Assembly (NCBI RefSeq): GCF_026155325.1
Contig: NZ_JAPFPW010000005.1
Coordinates: 62,001 to 126,000 of the forward strand
Reading direction: 5' to 3'
DNA: 64,000 bases
From: Desulfobotulus pelophilus
GTDB taxonomy: Bacteria > Desulfobacterota > Desulfobacteria > Desulfobacterales > ASO4-4
The position numbers and the translations under genes were made by a program. A model generated the notes under the pieces. The model did not search any database. It worked only from the letters and a program-made list of their open reading frames with translations, and had not been told where the DNA came from. Shown piece after piece: positions 7,728-16,728 of this stretch; the first letter of the stretch is position 1, and each line of letters opens with the position of its first letter.

Positions 7728-8220
7728 GCGTTTAAGCATCAAGACGTTTTTTAAATAATTTAGAAAGCCCCCTGCTAAAAAAGCAGATGCAACAGGCACC
7801 ATCTCCGAAAAAACCATTGCCTCCATCCGCCAGGACCGGCAATGGGATCAGCCCGTTACCGCCATGCTGAACAGGGAGGTGCCTTCTGTCTCTCCAGAAG
7901 ACCGCCTGTGCCATGCCCTGCTTCTCATGTCCCACTCGGAAACCGGTCTTTGCCCTTGATTATAAAGGGAAAGCTTGCGGGAGAAATCACCATGGCTTCC
8001 ATTATTTTGAATATGTATTCATTTTAACCTGAACAAAACAGCTATCCATTCAATGGAAGTTAAAACCAAAGGCCAGCCCCACAACAATGTCATGACCTCA
8101 AGGAAATAAGACTTTCATGGGCAACGCCTTGCAAAAAACAGCTGAGCATCCTATGAGAGAATCCAGACGCAAGAATCATAGGCCGAAGAAAACGGGCTGA
8201 GGAAAGCACTAAAAACCGGC
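7728..8220. other. 493-bp stretch without an intact gene; decayed sequence
   Basis: Between the antitoxin gene and the next plausible ORF there is no intact gene. One open stretch with normal-looking amino-acid use (7759-7959, listed separately) appears to be a gene fragment. Around 8150-8185 there is a 7-bp inverted repeat (CCTATGA ... TCATAGG) with a 19-base loop. The pattern suits a decayed junction at the edge of an accessory island. Confidence 0.5.
7759..7959 (+). pseudogene. C-terminal fragment of an unidentified gene
   Basis: An open frame of 66 codons begins right after a TAA (7756-7758) and ends at TGA 7957-7959, with no good start. The predicted peptide (for example KTIASIRQDRQWDQPVTAML and PEDRLCHALLLMSHSETG) reads like genuine soluble protein sequence. 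I could not assign a family. It is most simply the 3' end of a gene whose front was lost when the neighbouring toxin-antitoxin or island DNA arrived. Confidence 0.35.
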
Positions 8221-8586
8221 ATGGGATTTCAAAACCAGATCTTGAGTTATTTTAAAAAGCTTTGTTATCAATCAAATAATGGTTCATTCTGCTGTGAAAA
8301 AATAAAGAAAAAACTAACAAAGGTACAGAAACAGGCACGGAATGCAGCCAAAAAAGAGCGCCAGAAAAAATACCAGTGGATTTTTATCAATGGAAAGCAG
8401 GTCAGAATCAAAAGACCTGAAACCATAGACGGAATCCCTGCGGATGAATTCATAGCGAACAATGCCGATCCTCTGTGGTTGCATAGGAATGGATTCTGGG
8501 AGCTTATCAAAGAGGAAGAGCCCCTTTCCGATTCATATACTCCGGTTCGGTGTGTGGAGGAAGATGAGGACGGCATTCCATTTTAA
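8221..8586 (+). CDS. Small hypothetical protein of the accessory region
   Basis: A 121-residue protein I do not recognise. It has a strongly basic middle (VQKQARNAAKKERQKKYQW), a short strand-like segment IFINGKQVRIKRP, then an acidic C terminus (VEEDEDGIPF). No membrane segment, signal peptide or metal motif is visible. No clear ribosome site precedes the ATG at 8221, so the true start may be further in. It precedes the HNH endonuclease gene by 83 bp and shares its A/T-rich composition, suggesting it arrived with it. Confidence 0.5.
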   Translation: MGFQNQILSYFKKLCYQSNNGSFCCEKIKKKLTKVQKQARNAAKKERQKKYQWIFINGKQVRIKRPETIDGIPADEFIANNADPLWLHRNGFWELIKEEEPLSDSYTPVRCVEEDEDGIPF

Positions 8587-8669
8587 CTAAAAAAGCAGAG
8601 CTCAAAGATATAAAAACTTGTAATTATGGACAATATTTTTCTAAGTGCATAAATTTTTAAGGGCAACTC

Positions 8670-9401
8670 GTGAAAAACACAAAAGGAAGAAATTGGACAA
8701 AAGAAGAGCTTTTAGTAGCTATCAATCTGTATTGCAAAATTCCTTTTGGTAAAATCCATCAAAAGACCCCTGAAATCATAGAATTAGCAGAGCTTTTAGA
8801 CCGTAGCCCTGGATCTGTAAGCTATAAACTTGCCAATTTTGCCAGCATAGATCCATCCCTTCAACGAGAAGGAGCTTCCCATGTCAGTAAATTAGATATT
8901 GAAGTATGGAATGAATTCTTTCTTAACTGGGAAGAAATGAGTTATAAAAGTGAAATAACCCTCTCAAAAATCAAAGAAGAACAAACAGAAATTTTTCCAG
9001 CAGGAACAAACAAAGAAGCCTTTGTAAGGGTGAGGGTAAACCAGAATTTTTTTCGCAAAACAATTCTGGCCTCCTATGGGGGCTGTTGCATAACCGGTCT
9101 ATCTATCCCAGAACTTGTTGTTGCAAGCCACATTGTACCTTGGTCTGTAGATGAAAAAAACCGAACCAATCCAAGGAATGGTTTATGTTTGAACGCACTA
9201 CACGATAAAGCCTTTGACGCTGGTTTAATTTCTATCTCCGAAGATTTTACTGTTGTAGGGTCTAAAAAGCTCTTGTCTTTTGATACGAACGGAATAGAGC
9301 TAATTACGGATTCTATTGGCTTACAAATCAACATGCCAAAACGTTTTTTGCCGGATCAAAATTTTCTTTCTTATCACAGAAAACATATTTTTCAGGGGTA
9401 A
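8670..9401 (+). CDS. HNH endonuclease (HNH_2/McrA-like restriction type)
   Basis: A 243-residue protein starting at a GTG preceded by AAGGG. The C-terminal half is an HNH_2-type nuclease domain: a CCITG motif, then SHIVPWS (metal/catalytic His), NPRNGLCLNALHDKAFDAGL, the pattern seen in type IV-like McrA restriction enzymes. The N terminus (NWTKEELLVAINLYCK ... DRSPGSVSYKLANF) looks like a helix-turn-helix or target-recognition module. The gene is distinctly A/T-rich compared with flanking housekeeping genes, a sign of horizontal transfer. A defence role against modified or foreign DNA is likely but inferred. Confidence 0.83.
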   Translation: MKNTKGRNWTKEELLVAINLYCKIPFGKIHQKTPEIIELAELLDRSPGSVSYKLANFASIDPSLQREGASHVSKLDIEVWNEFFLNWEEMSYKSEITLSKIKEEQTEIFPAGTNKEAFVRVRVNQNFFRKTILASYGGCCITGLSIPELVVASHIVPWSVDEKNRTNPRNGLCLNALHDKAFDAGLISISEDFTVVGSKKLLSFDTNGIELITDSIGLQINMPKRFLPDQNFLSYHRKHIFQG

Positions 9402-9415
9402 TAAAAAAATTCAAA

Positions 9416-10615
9416 TTACCCAAGAAGAAAATCAATAACATTAACAATCTTAATACCTTCATAGTCATTGGGTATAACCTTATCCATGGTGAGAATCATT
9501 TTCGGGTAATTGTCGGAGATGGCCTGAAGGGACTGCAACTCCCGCTTCCGGGTATGTTCATCCATGATGCTTGCGGAAACCTGAACATATAATTTTTCCT
9601 TCAGCCTGGTTGCAATGAAATCCACCTCCAGCGTCCCAACCTTGCCCACAGCCACATCATAGCCCCGCCTCAGCAGTTCAAAATACACTATATTTTCAAG
9701 CACATGACCATAATCGGTATTTCTCAGCCCTGTCAGATGATTGCGAATCCCCATGTCAACAATGTAGAACTTTTCCAGTGCCTTTAAAAAAGCCTTTCCC
9801 TTCAGATCATACCGCCTGGCCCTGTAGATGATGAAGGCGCTTTCAAGCATTTTAAGGTAGCTGTCTATGGTCTCGCTGGATGTTTTTCTGCCGCTGCTTG
9901 TGAGATAATCACTTATTTTTTTTGTGGAGACAATGCTTCCAATGTTGGCAGCGATAAACTTCAGCACACTTTCAAGCAGGGTCGCATCCCTGACTCTGTT
10001 ACGTTCCATGACATCCTTCATCAGAACCGTATTGCATATGCCGCTGAAAAATGCCGGCAGGGTTTCAGGAACATCCATCAGATCCACAACCGTGGGGAGC
10101 CCGCCCAGCTCCAGATACGCATTAAAGGATGAAAGAAGATCTCCATTCTGATGCTGGCCGGTAAAATCCAGATATTCCCTGAAGGAAAGGGGAAGCATGG
10201 GGATTTCCACATAACGCCCCGAAAGAAGCGTAGAAAGTTCAGAGGAAAGCAGAAAGGCATTGGAACCTGTGATGTAAATGTCTGTGTCCGCATCCACCGA
10301 GAAAGCATTGATTGCTTTTTCCCAGGAATTGACCTGCTGCACCTCATCCAGGAGAATATAATATTTTTCAGTAGTTGGCATTCTGCTCCGGATATGGCTG
10401 TGCAGTGCTTTATAATCCGTAATGCCATCGAATTCAAAGGATTCAAAATTCATGCGGATGATCCGGTGCGCTTCCACTCCGCTTTTTTTCAGGTGCGCTT
10501 CAAAAAGGGAAAGAAGGGTGGATTTTCCACAGCGACGGATACCTGTAATCACCTTGATCAGGGGTTTGTCTTTGAACTGTATGAGCTTTGTCAGATAAAG
10601 ATCTCTTTTTTTCAT
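9416..10615 (-). CDS. AAA_14/DUF4143 family ATPase
   Basis: A 399-residue protein with an N-terminal P-loop domain (Walker A GIRRCGKSTLL, Walker B YYILLDEVQQ, then an ITGSNAFLLS sensor motif) and a C-terminal DUF4143 domain with DFIATR, similar to a PD-(D/E)XK nuclease fold. These proteins are widespread in bacteria and archaea and often lie in variable regions; their function is not established. The ATG at 10615 has GGAGG upstream and is preferred to the earlier in-frame start at 10657. It converges with the HNH gene with 14 bp between stops. Confidence 0.86.
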   Translation of the reverse strand: MKKRDLYLTKLIQFKDKPLIKVITGIRRCGKSTLLSLFEAHLKKSGVEAHRIIRMNFESFEFDGITDYKALHSHIRSRMPTTEKYYILLDEVQQVNSWEKAINAFSVDADTDIYITGSNAFLLSSELSTLLSGRYVEIPMLPLSFREYLDFTGQHQNGDLLSSFNAYLELGGLPTVVDLMDVPETLPAFFSGICNTVLMKDVMERNRVRDATLLESVLKFIAANIGSIVSTKKISDYLTSSGRKTSSETIDSYLKMLESAFIIYRARRYDLKGKAFLKALEKFYIVDMGIRNHLTGLRNTDYGHVLENIVYFELLRRGYDVAVGKVGTLEVDFIATRLKEKLYVQVSASIMDEHTRKRELQSLQAISDNYPKMILTMDKVIPNDYEGIKIVNVIDFLLG

Positions 10616-10675
10616 GCATCCTCCTTTTTTTAGAGAATACCTGAAAATAAGATGCAAAAAAACAATTTTTTCGGT

Positions 10676-10816
10676 TATAATCGAAAAACTTTACAGATCG
10701 GCATTTCAGTGTGATGGGCCCTTGCCAAAAGTCGCCGTAAAGCCCCTCGCTTTAGCCATGGAGAGGTTCCGTGTTTCGGGATAACCCTCACCTGTAAGTG
10801 CCTTGAGGTTTTTTTT
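10676..10816 (+). ncRNA. IS200/IS605 right-end relic resembling a TnpB omegaRNA 3' end, with its own promoter -10 and terminator
   Basis: A hairpin TAAAGC-CCCTC-GCTTTA (10738-10754) is followed by GCCATGGAGAGG, whose GAGG (10763-10766) can pair with the hairpin loop CCTC. This hairpin-plus-pseudoknot is the recurring signature at the right end of IS605-family elements, where it forms the 3' part of the TnpB guide RNA. A perfect TATAAT (10676-10681) lies upstream, although its -35 is poor. The stretch ends in a 5-bp stem CCTCA/TGAGG followed by eight T (10786-10816). No tnpB or tnpA is present. The motif match is from memory of the family; a functional RNA is unproven. Confidence 0.42.
10786..10816 (+). 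terminator. Intrinsic terminator with T8 tract upstream of the OLD-like ATPase gene
   Basis: CCTCA (10786-10790) pairs with TGAGG (10804-10808) and is followed at once by eight T residues. The stem is short but the T tract is ideal. It lies 92 bp before the ATG of the next gene, so it could end a short upstream transcript or act as an attenuator in the leader of the ATPase operon. Confidence 0.5.
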
Positions 10817-10908
10817 ATGGCCTGCCGGGCATGGAATACGATAATATGGCTCAGGCTACAGGAATACAGAAATTGCAGCTTACAAAACCCAAAAAAAGCG
10901 GGAGTGAT

Positions 10909-12144
10909 ATGGGGGATCAAAAAAAAGGCATTCCCAGAATAGAATCCTTAAGAGTTCTGAACTACAGGGCTTTAAAAGAAATTACCCTGGACAGACTGAC
11001 ACCCGTGACAGTTCTTCTTGGGCCAAATGGAAGCGGTAAGTCAACAATTTTTGATGTGTTTAATTTTCTGTCTGAGTGCTTCCGGTATGGGCTGCGCCAT
11101 GCATGGGATCGCAGGGGCAGAAGCAAGGAACTGAAAAGCCGTGGCTCAAGCGGTCCCATCGTTTTTGAGCTGAAATATCGTGAAGCTCCAAAGACTCCTG
11201 TTATTACGTATCACCTGGCTATAGATGAAGGAACCAAAGGGCCGGAGGTGGTGGAAGAGTGGCTTCAATGGCGACGGGGGAGCAAAGGCCAGCCGTTTCG
11301 CTTTCTGGAGTTTAAAAAAGGCATTGGACGTGCCGTCAGTGGTGAAGTACCCGATGCCGATGATGTAAGAGCGGAAAGTAATTTGCGTTCACCGGATCTC
11401 ATTGCAGTGAATACACTGGGACAGCTTTCAGACCATCCCCGTGTGGCCGCATTGCGTGAGTTTATTACGGACTGGTATGTCTCTTATTTATCCATTGATC
11501 AAACCCGAAATCAGCCGGAAGCCGGACCCCAGGATCGTTTGAATAAGAATGGTGACAACCTGCCCAATGTCATCCAGTATCTGAAGGAAAACCATACGGA
11601 AAGGCTGGAGCAGATATTTGCCATACTCAGGAAGCGAATTCCTCGCCTGGAACGGGTGGATGCCGATCTGATGCCGGATGGACGATTGCTCCTTCAGATC
11701 AAGGATGCCCCGTTCGAAAAACCGGTACTTTCAAAGTTTGCATCTGATGGCACAATGAAAATGCTGGCCTATTTAACGGTACTTTATGACCCTGAGCCCC
11801 CTCAATTTGTAGGGATCGAAGAACCTGAGAATTTCCTTCACCCCCGACTGCTGCCTGAACTGGCAGAGGAGTGCAGGGCTGCTTCTGAAAAAACGCAGCT
11901 TCTAGTTACCAGCCATTCTCCCTTCTTCCTTAATGCAATGAGAGCTGAAGAGGTGCGGGTTCTTTACCGGGATGAGCAAGGCTTCACCCATGCTGTTAAA
12001 GCATCGGAGATACAGGGAATTCCTGAAATGCTTCAAGCCGGTGCAAGCCTTGGCCACCTCTGGATGGAAGGTCATTTTGGCTTTGGTGATCCCCTTATCA
12101 ACTTCGGTGCCCCCAGGAAAAAGAAGCGGAAGGGGGACAAGTGA
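10909..12144 (+). CDS. OLD/RecF-like AAA ATPase
   Basis: A 411-residue SMC/RecF-type ATPase of the AAA_15/AAA_21 group. The N terminus [18 protein letters not shown] is typical of these proteins. Walker A is GPNGSGKST at residues 38-46, the signature region is [14 protein letters not shown], Walker B is [12 protein letters not shown], and the switch His is in [16 protein letters not shown] precedes the ATG at 10909; upstream in-frame starts lack a site. Its stop codon overlaps the start of the DUF4276 gene (TGATG), a tight pairing that resembles ATPase-plus-TOPRIM defence pairs such as PARIS. The defence role is inferred. Confidence 0.85.
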   Translation: MGDQKKGIPRIESLRVLNYRALKEITLDRLTPVTVLLGPNGSGKSTIFDVFNFLSECFRYGLRHAWDRRGRSKELKSRGSSGPIVFELKYREAPKTPVITYHLAIDEGTKGPEVVEEWLQWRRGSKGQPFRFLEFKKGIGRAVSGEVPDADDVRAESNLRSPDLIAVNTLGQLSDHPRVAALREFITDWYVSYLSIDQTRNQPEAGPQDRLNKNGDNLPNVIQYLKENHTERLEQIFAILRKRIPRLERVDADLMPDGRLLLQIKDAPFEKPVLSKFASDGTMKMLAYLTVLYDPEPPQFVGIEEPENFLHPRLLPELAEECRAASEKTQLLVTSHSPFFLNAMRAEEVRVLYRDEQGFTHAVKASEIQGIPEMLQAGASLGHLWMEGHFGFGDPLINFGAPRKKKRKGDK

Positions 12145-12768
12145 TGCTGGAAAAACTGCTTGTTTTTGTGGAAGAATATTCCATGGAAGCAGCATTGGAG
12201 CTTCTGCTTCCCAAAATGCTTGACGGAACAGATTATCAGATCATTTGTTTTCAATGCAAAGACGACCTCTTGAAACAACTGCCTGTACGACTGAAAGGTT
12301 ATAGCATCATGGATGCCTGAGAATTGGTCTGTCCTTGTTCTGGTAGACAGAGATGATGATTGTTCGGTTCTTAAACACAAACTGGAACAAGCAGCCATCC
12401 GTTCTGGTTTTATAACCAAAAGAAGTGCAGCCTCCGGACAGCGTTTTAATATTACCAACCGTATTGTCATAGAAGAACTGAAAGCATGGTATTTTGGGGA
12501 TTGGAACGCAGTCAAAGCCGCTTATCCAAAGGTTCCCGTTACGATTCCCCAAAAAGCTCCCTATTGCAATCCCGATGCAATAAGCGGTGGTACCTGGGAG
12601 GCCCTGGAACGTGTGCTGAAACAGGCCGGGTATTTTTCAACCGGTTTACGCAAGGCGGAATGTGCCCGGGAGATTGCCATGCTCATGGATATTCATCAAA
12701 ACAGATCTGGCAGCTTCAATATTTTCCTTACTGCGATACAAGCCATTTCACGCGGAAATCTTACGTGA
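12144..12768 (+). pseudogene. DUF4276 (TOPRIM-like) partner gene split by a one-base frameshift
   Basis: The gene starts at an ATG overlapping the ATPase stop. The first 58 codons (LLVFVEEYSMEAALELLLPK ... LKGYSIMDA) end at TGA 12318-12320. The +1 frame continues without a break from about 12307 to 12768 and reads SWMPENWSVLVLVDRDDDC, then NRIVIEELKAWYFGDW, the expected continuation. Skipping a single base near 12306 restores YSSWMPENW, a normal DUF4276 junction. About 208 residues would result. The break is either a real inactivating insertion, an assembly error, or less likely programmed frameshifting. The conserved acidic residues (Glu-Glu near the start, VDRDDD) remain intact across the two halves. 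Confidence 0.75.
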
Positions 12769-12961
12769 GGGCATGGACCTGAGGCCCACTATAAATGGAG
12801 CGGTGCATGAAATGCTGTGACAATAGCCTGAATTATTAAATTGATTGCTCGCTAATTGCTGCATGCTCAATTATGTAGGCAATTCAAAGGGCAATTTAAG
12901 GCATCTGAATAAGTACATCGACTCTGCCCAAAACAATCCCCTACCCACAGACAGGCCTTGC

Positions 12962-14395
12962 ATGAAAACAGATCCGAATATCCGGAACAACCCATCGGAA
13001 GAAAAAGCCTCTCTTTCCCTCATTCAAACCCTATGCGTTGCAGGAACGGCATCGCTGGCCATTTTCATGGTGAATCTGGATGCCACGGTGGTGAATATCG
13101 TGCTGCCGGAAATCAGCAGCCTCTTTGGTATCCGTACATCAGAAGCTTCTATATTTGTTCTTTCCTACCTGCTGGCCCTCACGGGCACGGCCCTGATCTT
13201 TGGCCGTCTCAGCGACATGAAAGGACCGGAAAAAATCTTTTTTCTGGGATACGGGACCTTTGTGCTGGGTTCTCTTCTCTGTGCCTTTTCATGGAATGTC
13301 TGGTCCCTTGCCCTTTTCCGTTTTGTTCAGGGACTGGGCGGAGCCATGATCTTTGCCACCAATGCGGTGATTGTCATCCGCTACCTTCCGGAAAAAATCC
13401 GTGGGAGGGCCTTTGCCTTTAACGGTATGATGGCAGGTATCGGCTTTGCTCTGGGTTCCCCCGTGGGTGGCTTTCTTTCCCACCACTTTGACTGGCGCAT
13501 GGTCTTTCTGGTGAATATTCCCGTGGGGCTGGCTGGTCTGTTTCTGGGCATGTACTGGCTGAAAAAACGGGAGCTTCCAGCTGTCCGGGGAAGCTTTGAC
13601 AAAGCCGGTGCCATCACAAGTTTTCTCTGTCTCTGCTTTCTTGTCTTCTCCCTGCACTCATGGGAAGAATCCCTGTATCTTTCAACTGAAATTATCGGGG
13701 GACTTTCCATTGCCCTTGTGGCAGGGTTTCTTTTTGTAAGGTACCAGCAGAGATCCACCCATCCCCTCATGCCCCTTTCCCTTTTTCGCAATGGCCCCTT
13801 AAATTTTGCTCTGGCAGGAACGGCCTGTTACTACATTCTGCTGCAGGGGCTGGCCATTATATTCCCGTTTTATTTCATCGATGCCCGGGGCATGACGGCC
13901 TTTGCCACGGGAAATCTTCTGTTTATCAGCCCCATGATTTCCATGCTCATCACCCCCCTGGCGGGCTGGCTCTGTGACAGAATCGGCTCCCGGATTCCGG
14001 CCATGGGCGGAGCCGTTCTCTTTATTGCCGCCTGCATTTTTTTCCTTAACCTCACACCAGCCTCTTCCACAACCTGGCTGATGACCTGCCTTGTACTTTA
14101 CGGGCTTGCCATGGGCTTTTACTGCGCCCCCATCCTCACCCTCACCATGTCCCACGCCAGACCGGAAACTTCCGGTGTTCTCTCCTCTGTTAAATCCGTT
14201 CTGCCATCCATTTTCGGTATGATCAGTGTGGGCATTTACGCCACCCTTTACAGCACCGGTGAAAGTGCCGGGGGGATCATGGAGCAGGCTGCTTCCCAAC
14301 AGGGCTTTCACACCATTATATGGGTGAGCCTCGGTGTCAGCCTTTTTTGTTTTGCCGTTACCTTTTTAAGCAGGGATGGCAGTCCCCAGCCATAA
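12962..14395 (+). CDS. DHA2-type MFS drug efflux transporter (EmrB/QacA subfamily)
   Basis: A 477-residue inner-membrane transporter with about fourteen hydrophobic segments. The DHA2 signature VNLDATVVNIVLPEI is in the first helix, motif A appears as GRLSDMKG, and the motif-C-like GMMAGIGFALGSPVGGFL follows in helix 5. It would export drugs or other amphipathic compounds using the proton gradient. The ATG at 12962 is preferred to an earlier in-frame one because the extra residues do not look like family sequence. No regulator or membrane fusion partner adjoins it, so substrate and control are open. Confidence 0.88.
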   Translation: MKTDPNIRNNPSEEKASLSLIQTLCVAGTASLAIFMVNLDATVVNIVLPEISSLFGIRTSEASIFVLSYLLALTGTALIFGRLSDMKGPEKIFFLGYGTFVLGSLLCAFSWNVWSLALFRFVQGLGGAMIFATNAVIVIRYLPEKIRGRAFAFNGMMAGIGFALGSPVGGFLSHHFDWRMVFLVNIPVGLAGLFLGMYWLKKRELPAVRGSFDKAGAITSFLCLCFLVFSLHSWEESLYLSTEIIGGLSIALVAGFLFVRYQQRSTHPLMPLSLFRNGPLNFALAGTACYYILLQGLAIIFPFYFIDARGMTAFATGNLLFISPMISMLITPLAGWLCDRIGSRIPAMGGAVLFIAACIFFLNLTPASSTTWLMTCLVLYGLAMGFYCAPILTLTMSHARPETSGVLSSVKSVLPSIFGMISVGIYATLYSTGESAGGIMEQAASQQGFHTIIWVSLGVSLFCFAVTFLSRDGSPQP

Positions 14396-14424
14396 AAATC
14401 CTGCTCCCTTTTTCCATTCTTTCC

Positions 14425-14457
14425 GCCAGCCCTTTTTCCTATGGAAGAAGGGTTGGC
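14425..14457 (+). terminator. Terminator-like hairpin after the MFS gene
   Basis: GCCAGCCCTT (14425-14434) pairs with AAGGGTTGGC (14448-14457), one pair being G-T, and the inner TTCC/GGAA extends the stem with a small bulge. It lies 30 bp after the MFS stop. No T tract follows on the plus strand, so it may be Rho-assisted or merely protect the 3' end. Confidence 0.4.
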
Positions 14458-14595
14458 TCCCTCACAAAAAACAAACAAAAACCATATTTCATCCTGACAA
14501 TCTCTGCGTAAGGTGCCTTCCGATACTGGCGGAGAAAAGCGGACAAACAGTCTGTCCCTTTTCTTGATGAAAAACCTTTTTATCGGAGTGTCCGG

Positions 14596-15627
14596 ATGAA
14601 GTTCTGGGGAATAAAATCCTTTATGGTATGTTTGTTTGCGGCAGCTGGAATGATGGGTGTCTTTCTGCCTGCCACCGGAGTACATGCGGGTGAAATCACC
14701 GTGTATACCTCCTATGAGGAAGATGAGGCCGCAGCCTTTCTTGCCGCTGCCCGGCGGGATTTGCCGGATATCAAAGTGAATATGCTGCGTCTTTCCACAG
14801 GAGATCTCCATGCCCGCATGCTGGCGGAATCCGCCAATCCCCGCCACGATGTAATCTGGGGCTGGGCTGTAACCAACATGGTCGATCCCCGGATTCTTAA
14901 CATGCTGGAACCCTACCAGCCGCAAGGCATTGAAAAGGTACCCGCACGGTTCAGGGATGCAAAGAACCGCTGGTTTGCCACCACAGGATACATGGCTGCT
15001 TTTTGCGTGAACAATGAAGTACTGAAACGCAGAAACCTGCCCATGCCCACCTCATGGGAAGATTTGCTGAAGCCCGAATTCAAGGGTGAAGTGGTCATGC
15101 CTAACCCTGCCAGCTCCGGTACCGGTTATCTTCAGATTGCCTCCATCCTGCAGATGAAGGGAGAGGAGAGAGGCTGGCGTTATCTGGAAGCTTTGGACAA
15201 AAATATTGCCCAGTATATCAAAAGCGGTTCCCGGCCCTGTAATGCGGCCAGTGCCGGTGAATTTGCCGTGGGTGCCTCCTTTGCCCTTCGGGCCATCAAA
15301 AACATTGATGAAGGATTTCCCATTACCATGGTCATTCCTTCAGAAGGTGCCGGCAATGAGCTGGAAGCCACAGGGCTCATGAAATCCTCCCGCAACAAGA
15401 AGGATGCAAAGCGTTTCATTGACTGGGCACTTTCTGCCAATGCGGTAAATGAATACTATAAGTGGAAAGAAATCGTTACCGTAAGTGGTGGCACCATGCC
15501 AAAGAACTTTGTGGCAGCCGGTCTTCCCGAAGACATCGGTTCCGTGATGGTGGACATGGATTTTGACTGGTCTGCGACAAACAGGGACCGGATTCTCAAT
15601 ACCTGGCAGCAGCGGCTGGAACGCTAG
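14596..15627 (+). CDS. Periplasmic binding protein, phosphonate (AEP)/iron ABC transporter type
   Basis: A 343-residue secreted binding protein with an N-terminal signal peptide (basic MKFWGIK, hydrophobic core, cleavage near VHAGE). The mature part begins ITVYTSYEEDEA, the class I periplasmic binding fold shared by ferric-ion and 2-aminoethylphosphonate binders; VMPNPASSGTGYL is the anion-binding-type segment. Size and gene order (binding protein, ATPase, one fused permease) match the PhnS2-PhnT2-PhnU2 type. No phosphonate-degrading genes are nearby, so phosphonate, iron or a sugar phosphate remain possible ligands. It starts the three-gene operon. Confidence 0.87.
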   Translation: MKFWGIKSFMVCLFAAAGMMGVFLPATGVHAGEITVYTSYEEDEAAAFLAAARRDLPDIKVNMLRLSTGDLHARMLAESANPRHDVIWGWAVTNMVDPRILNMLEPYQPQGIEKVPARFRDAKNRWFATTGYMAAFCVNNEVLKRRNLPMPTSWEDLLKPEFKGEVVMPNPASSGTGYLQIASILQMKGEERGWRYLEALDKNIAQYIKSGSRPCNAASAGEFAVGASFALRAIKNIDEGFPITMVIPSEGAGNELEATGLMKSSRNKKDAKRFIDWALSANAVNEYYKWKEIVTVSGGTMPKNFVAAGLPEDIGSVMVDMDFDWSATNRDRILNTWQQRLER

Positions 15628-15693
15628 AAAAATCAGAGCTGTACGGGCTTTTTGCCTGTGCAGCTTCTTTGTTTTGCGATGGAAGGGATAAGC

Positions 15694-16728
15694 ATGTCTT
15701 TGGAAATACGGAAAATAAGCAAGTTCTTCGGGGGGATGAAGGCGCTGGATGGCGTATCCTTACGCGTTGAAACAGGAGAAATGATCTGTTTTCTTGGCCC
15801 TTCTGGCTGCGGCAAAACAACCCTGTTGAGAATAATAGCAGGCCTTGAATCTGCCGATGGGGGCAGCATATATCTGGATGGCAGGGATTTATCATCGTTC
15901 CCTGCAAGGAAGCGCAATTTTGGTGTGGTATTTCAGTCCTACTCCCTTTTTCCCAATTTAAGCGTTGCCGCCAATGTGGCTTACGGTCTTGAGTGTCGCA
16001 GGTGGCCGGGGGCGAAAATCAGAACAAGGGTGGAGGAAATGCTTGCCCTTGTGCACCTTGGGGACCATGCCCGTAAACTTCCCCACCAGCTTTCGGGCGG
16101 TCAGCAGCAGCGGGTGGCTCTGGCAAGGGCGCTTGCGCCGGAACCTTCCCTTCTGCTTCTGGATGAACCCCTTTCCGCACTGGATGCACAGGTAAGGGAA
16201 GAGCTGCAGGAAGAAATACGGCGGGTGCAGCAGCATCTGAAAATCACCAGCATCATGGTAACCCATGATCAGGAGGAAGCCCTTTCCATGGCCGACAGGG
16301 TAATGGTGATGAAAGACGGCAGGGTGATGCAGACGGGAACTCCCATGGACATTTACAGAAAACCGGAAAACTCCTTTGTGGCGCAGTTTATCGGCAAAAT
16401 GAATGTTCTTCCTGCCCAGAAGGAAATACCCGTTCAAAGCCATGTGGCTGCAGAGGGCAGCAGGCCAAGGGTCATTGGGATTCGTCCCGAAGATGTGCAG
16501 ATTGCCTGCTGCAGCAGGGAAGAAGGCACTTTCAACGGTGTTGTGGATCAGGTGGTAAGGCTGGGTAACCTTACCCGCGTGAGCCTGCGGGTGGGAAATA
16601 TTATGGGTGGGGAGAATGATTTTACGATTGTATCGGAATTGCAGGGCATGGGGGATGGACTGGAAGTGGGTGCCAGCCTGCCGCTCTGCGTTCAGCCGGA
16701 AAATGTGAGGGTACTGGAATGGCATTGA
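15694..16728 (+). CDS. ABC transporter ATPase (PhnT2/FbpC-like)
   Basis: A 344-residue ATPase energising the import system. Walker A GPSGCGKTT, Q-loop VVFQSYSLFP, signature LSGGQQQRVALARAL, Walker B LLLLDEPLSALD and the switch THDQEEAL are all intact. A C-terminal TOBE-like domain of about 100 residues (GIRPEDVQIA onward) is typical of importers of this class. The ATG at 15694 follows GGAAGGG; upstream in-frame TTG and ATG codons are less likely. The stop overlaps the permease start by 10 bp, indicating translational coupling. Confidence 0.9.
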   Translation: MSLEIRKISKFFGGMKALDGVSLRVETGEMICFLGPSGCGKTTLLRIIAGLESADGGSIYLDGRDLSSFPARKRNFGVVFQSYSLFPNLSVAANVAYGLECRRWPGAKIRTRVEEMLALVHLGDHARKLPHQLSGGQQQRVALARALAPEPSLLLLDEPLSALDAQVREELQEEIRRVQQHLKITSIMVTHDQEEALSMADRVMVMKDGRVMQTGTPMDIYRKPENSFVAQFIGKMNVLPAQKEIPVQSHVAAEGSRPRVIGIRPEDVQIACCSREEGTFNGVVDQVVRLGNLTRVSLRVGNIMGGENDFTIVSELQGMGDGLEVGASLPLCVQPENVRVLEWH

